From: Nitrospinota bacterium
Lineage (GTDB): Bacteria; Nitrospinota_A; UBA7883; JACRLM01
Direction: 5' to 3'
Length of the DNA: 15,778 nt
Assembly (NCBI GenBank): GCA_015231995.1
Contig: JADGAO010000054.1
Span: forward strand, 1 to 15,778
Shown: positions 14,383 through 15,778 of the stretch, piece after piece
Layout of the letters: each line of letters starts with the position of its first letter
Position numbering within the stretch: position 1 is the first letter of the stretch
Program-made: the position numbers and the translations under genes
The notes under the pieces: generated by a model
Seen by the model: only the letters and a program-made list of their open reading frames with translations
Databases searched by the model: none
What the model was told of the DNA's origin: nothing

Positions 14383-15050
14383 TCAGTGTGGATGTCCTGA
14401 GAAAAGCAGGCATATTTAAAGGCTTCTCCGATGGCGACCTGACTGCGATCCTGCAAAAAGCCGCGTTTATGGAAGTGGGCAAAGGCTCTTACATCTTCTA
14501 CCGGGGCGATCCGAGCGACGGGGTCTATTTCGTAGTCGAGGGTTCCGTTCAGGTCATCATAGACAGCGACGACAAAAGAGAAATTATCGTCTATTCCGTG
14601 GATGAGGGAGACATCCTCGGCGAGCTTTCCATATTCGAAAACCATAGCCGCTCCGCCACGGCCATCGCCATTACAGACGCCAGGCTATTGAGAATCGCCA
14701 ACGACGATTTTGTGGACACCATCAACCGGCGCCCTTCCGTGGCGATCAACCTCTCGAAGATACTCGTCGACCGCCTGCGGGCGGCTAACGTGATGATCGA
14801 ACGGATGGGAACCATGGACGGGGCCAGGCGCGTGGCGGATTTCGTCAAGGCGCTCGCTGTGCGCGAGGGGACGCTTCAGGACGGAGCTTACGTCCTGCCC
14901 AAACCTGCGTATGGGCAGATATCCCACAGGCTTGGCATATCGGAAAAGACGGTCTACCGCACCATGCGCCAGATGACCGCCGACGGGAAAATCACTATAA
15001 AGGGCCGGGGGCTTATCGTTCCGAAAAACTTCGTGAATTCCAGGGCGTGA
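14379..15050 (+). CDS. Crp/Fnr-family transcriptional regulator
   Basis: The 223-residue protein has an N-terminal cyclic-nucleotide-binding domain (about residues 10-120). Its phosphate-binding cassette GELSIFENHSRSATA keeps the E82, R91 and S92 equivalents of E. coli CRP E72, R82 and S83, so cAMP or another cyclic nucleotide may bind. There are no N-terminal cysteines of the FNR [4Fe-4S] type. The C-terminal winged helix (YGQISHRLGISEKTVYRTMRQM, 178-199) keeps one CRP base-contacting arginine (R194, like R185). The positions of R180 and E181 are Glu and Lys, so its DNA site should differ from that of CRP. The ATG at 14379 has GGAG eight bases upstream. It is coupled to the lipoprotein gene one base downstream. 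Confidence 0.9.
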   Translation: MISVDVLRKAGIFKGFSDGDLTAILQKAAFMEVGKGSYIFYRGDPSDGVYFVVEGSVQVIIDSDDKREIIVYSVDEGDILGELSIFENHSRSATAIAITDARLLRIANDDFVDTINRRPSVAINLSKILVDRLRAANVMIERMGTMDGARRVADFVKALAVREGTLQDGAYVLPKPAYGQISHRLGISEKTVYRTMRQMTADGKITIKGRGLIVPKNFVNSRA

Positions 15051-15051
15051 T

Positions 15052-15585
15052 ATGGGAAACATGCCCAGGCAGACTTCAACCAACCGGCGTGGCGCATATT
15101 TATTGAAAACCGTCTCGACAGTTCTGCTCTGCGTTGTCACAGCCTCATGCACATCCGAAGATGGATTGACCACTTCGGCGATTCAAAAATTCGTGAAGGA
15201 AAGAGTGGCGTCCGCCTTTAGCGAGGAACTCAAGGAGAAAGGCTCTGCGACGGTCAAAGCCGGCGACGGTTCCGTCACCATGACGATATCGGGCAAATCT
15301 ACTTCGATGACGCCGCCCAAACCCCCTGGAGTGGAGACGTTTTTCCGCACCGAAGGAGCCAACGACGTGACGGTCCAGATGACCGCGCGTGAAAACGTGG
15401 AGGAGGTGGAGAAGTTTTACCGAAGCTCGTTCGCAGGCGAGGGGCTTGTTGAGAAAGAGATGACGAGTCTTAACGGGCTTTTCAAGGGCGAGTGGGTTGG
15501 CCAAGACGGAAAACCAAGAGCGTATGTTTACGCCTACAGAGACGAAGGCGGGCCTAGCCACCTTGCGGTGGCGCTGGTTAAGTAG
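15052..15585 (+). CDS. Small lipoprotein of unknown function
   Basis: The 177-residue protein has a basic N-terminus, a hydrophobic segment and a lipobox VTASC with the acylated cysteine at residue 33. Beyond it is a mixed alpha/beta region with no family I recognise. Residues 110-150 (VEEVEKFYRSSFAGEGLVEKE...FKGEWVGQDGKPRAYVYAY) are reminiscent of lipoproteins with a compact C-terminal fold. The ATG begins one base after the regulator stop and has AGGG within the regulator gene, so the two are translationally coupled. A second ATG at 15061 is possible. It is probably a target or partner in the same regulatory unit. Confidence 0.75.
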   Translation: MGNMPRQTSTNRRGAYLLKTVSTVLLCVVTASCTSEDGLTTSAIQKFVKERVASAFSEELKEKGSATVKAGDGSVTMTISGKSTSMTPPKPPGVETFFRTEGANDVTVQMTARENVEEVEKFYRSSFAGEGLVEKEMTSLNGLFKGEWVGQDGKPRAYVYAYRDEGGPSHLAVALVK

Positions 15586-15614
15586 TCGCTGACCACAGAA
15601 TCCCCCCTGGGAGC

Positions 15615-15631
15615 GCGGGCGTCCCGCCCGC
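15615..15631 (+). terminator. GC-rich hairpin after the small lipoprotein gene
   Basis: GCGGGCG and CGCCCGC form a 7-bp stem around TCC, 29 bases after the stop, with TTTT nine bases after the 3' arm or less. The sequence GGGAGCGCGGGCGTCCCGCC also resembles a widespread intergenic repeat, so terminator function is only possible. Confidence 0.35.
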
Positions 15632-15650
15632 ATGCGTTTTATCGGGGCTT

Positions 15651-15755
15651 AACGCCACGATGAAACGCCAAGAAATTTCATCTCTCGAATCGTGGGCGTT
15701 CTTTATTGTGCTCGGCGGGGGTGTTGTAGCTCAAAAAGCGGAGTCCCGCCGAGCA
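15651..15755. repeat. Two nested dyads with half-copies of the AAGAA-loop repeat
   Basis: AACGCCACGAT (15651-15661) pairs with ATCGTGGGCGTT (15689-15700) with one bulge. TGCTCGGCGGG (15709-15719) pairs perfectly with CCCGCCGAGCA (15745-15755) across 25 bases. The latter arms match the GCCGAGCAT ends of the type II hairpins, but here the central core is replaced. Nothing in the last bases of the window is coding. Confidence 0.5.
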
Positions 15756-15778
15756 TATCTATCATCACCTACCAGCCG

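Noticed and set aside
15719..15760. Possible tRNA, from GTAGCTCA in a GC-paired context
   Set aside because: No anticodon arm, T-arm or acceptor of the right size; the pairing arms are explained by the repeat family.

Overview
This is a bacterial chromosomal window with a moderately high G+C content. It looks Gram-negative: it has a FadL-type outer-membrane protein, two lipoproteins with a lipobox, and CvpA. The gene set (rho-rpmE-prfA cluster, CarD, Crp/Fnr, YfgM-like TPR protein next to cvpA) and the many short intergenic repeats resemble uncultured Desulfobacterota or Nitrospinota-like genomes. That placement is an inference from gene content, not a sequence match.

Layout. Positions 1-2070 carry a minus-strand PHP-family phosphoesterase and a plus-strand glycine-rich lipoprotein, divergently arranged. 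Positions 2402-3749 hold a coupled pair: an AhpD-like peroxidase-family protein and the radical-SAM enzyme ArsS of arsenosugar biosynthesis. ruvB follows, possibly leaderless. Next come a YfgM-like TPR membrane protein and cvpA. On the minus strand are a FadL/OmpP1 porin with a clear promoter and terminator, a YwiC-like membrane protein and a solitary RelB-type ribbon-helix-helix antitoxin. prfA, rpmE and rho lie in a minus-strand block (transcription order rho, rpmE, prfA). carD is divergent from rho and is followed by a Crp/Fnr regulator coupled to a small lipoprotein.

The most notable gene is arsS. Its apparent stop at 3726-3728 is a UGA that aligns with a conserved cysteine of the family's C-terminal motif. 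The frame continues for six codons (GGAITA) to a second UGA, and a GC-rich hairpin with a G-first apical loop lies where a bacterial SECIS element is expected. I read arsS as a selenoprotein gene of 336 residues.

The intergenic DNA is the second notable layer. A hairpin family with loop AAGAA (core GGTGAAGAACACC) occurs about ten times. Two copies sit in an approximately 149-bp MITE-like unit with terminal inverted repeats around CTGTTGCCC. One full unit is at 2180-2328. A second, inverted unit at 9736-10032 is split by an insertion made of five successive palindromes and flanked by an 11-bp near-duplication. A separate GTCATCCTGAG-type repeat family brackets the first 5 kb. No tRNA, rRNA, CRISPR array or transposase gene was seen.
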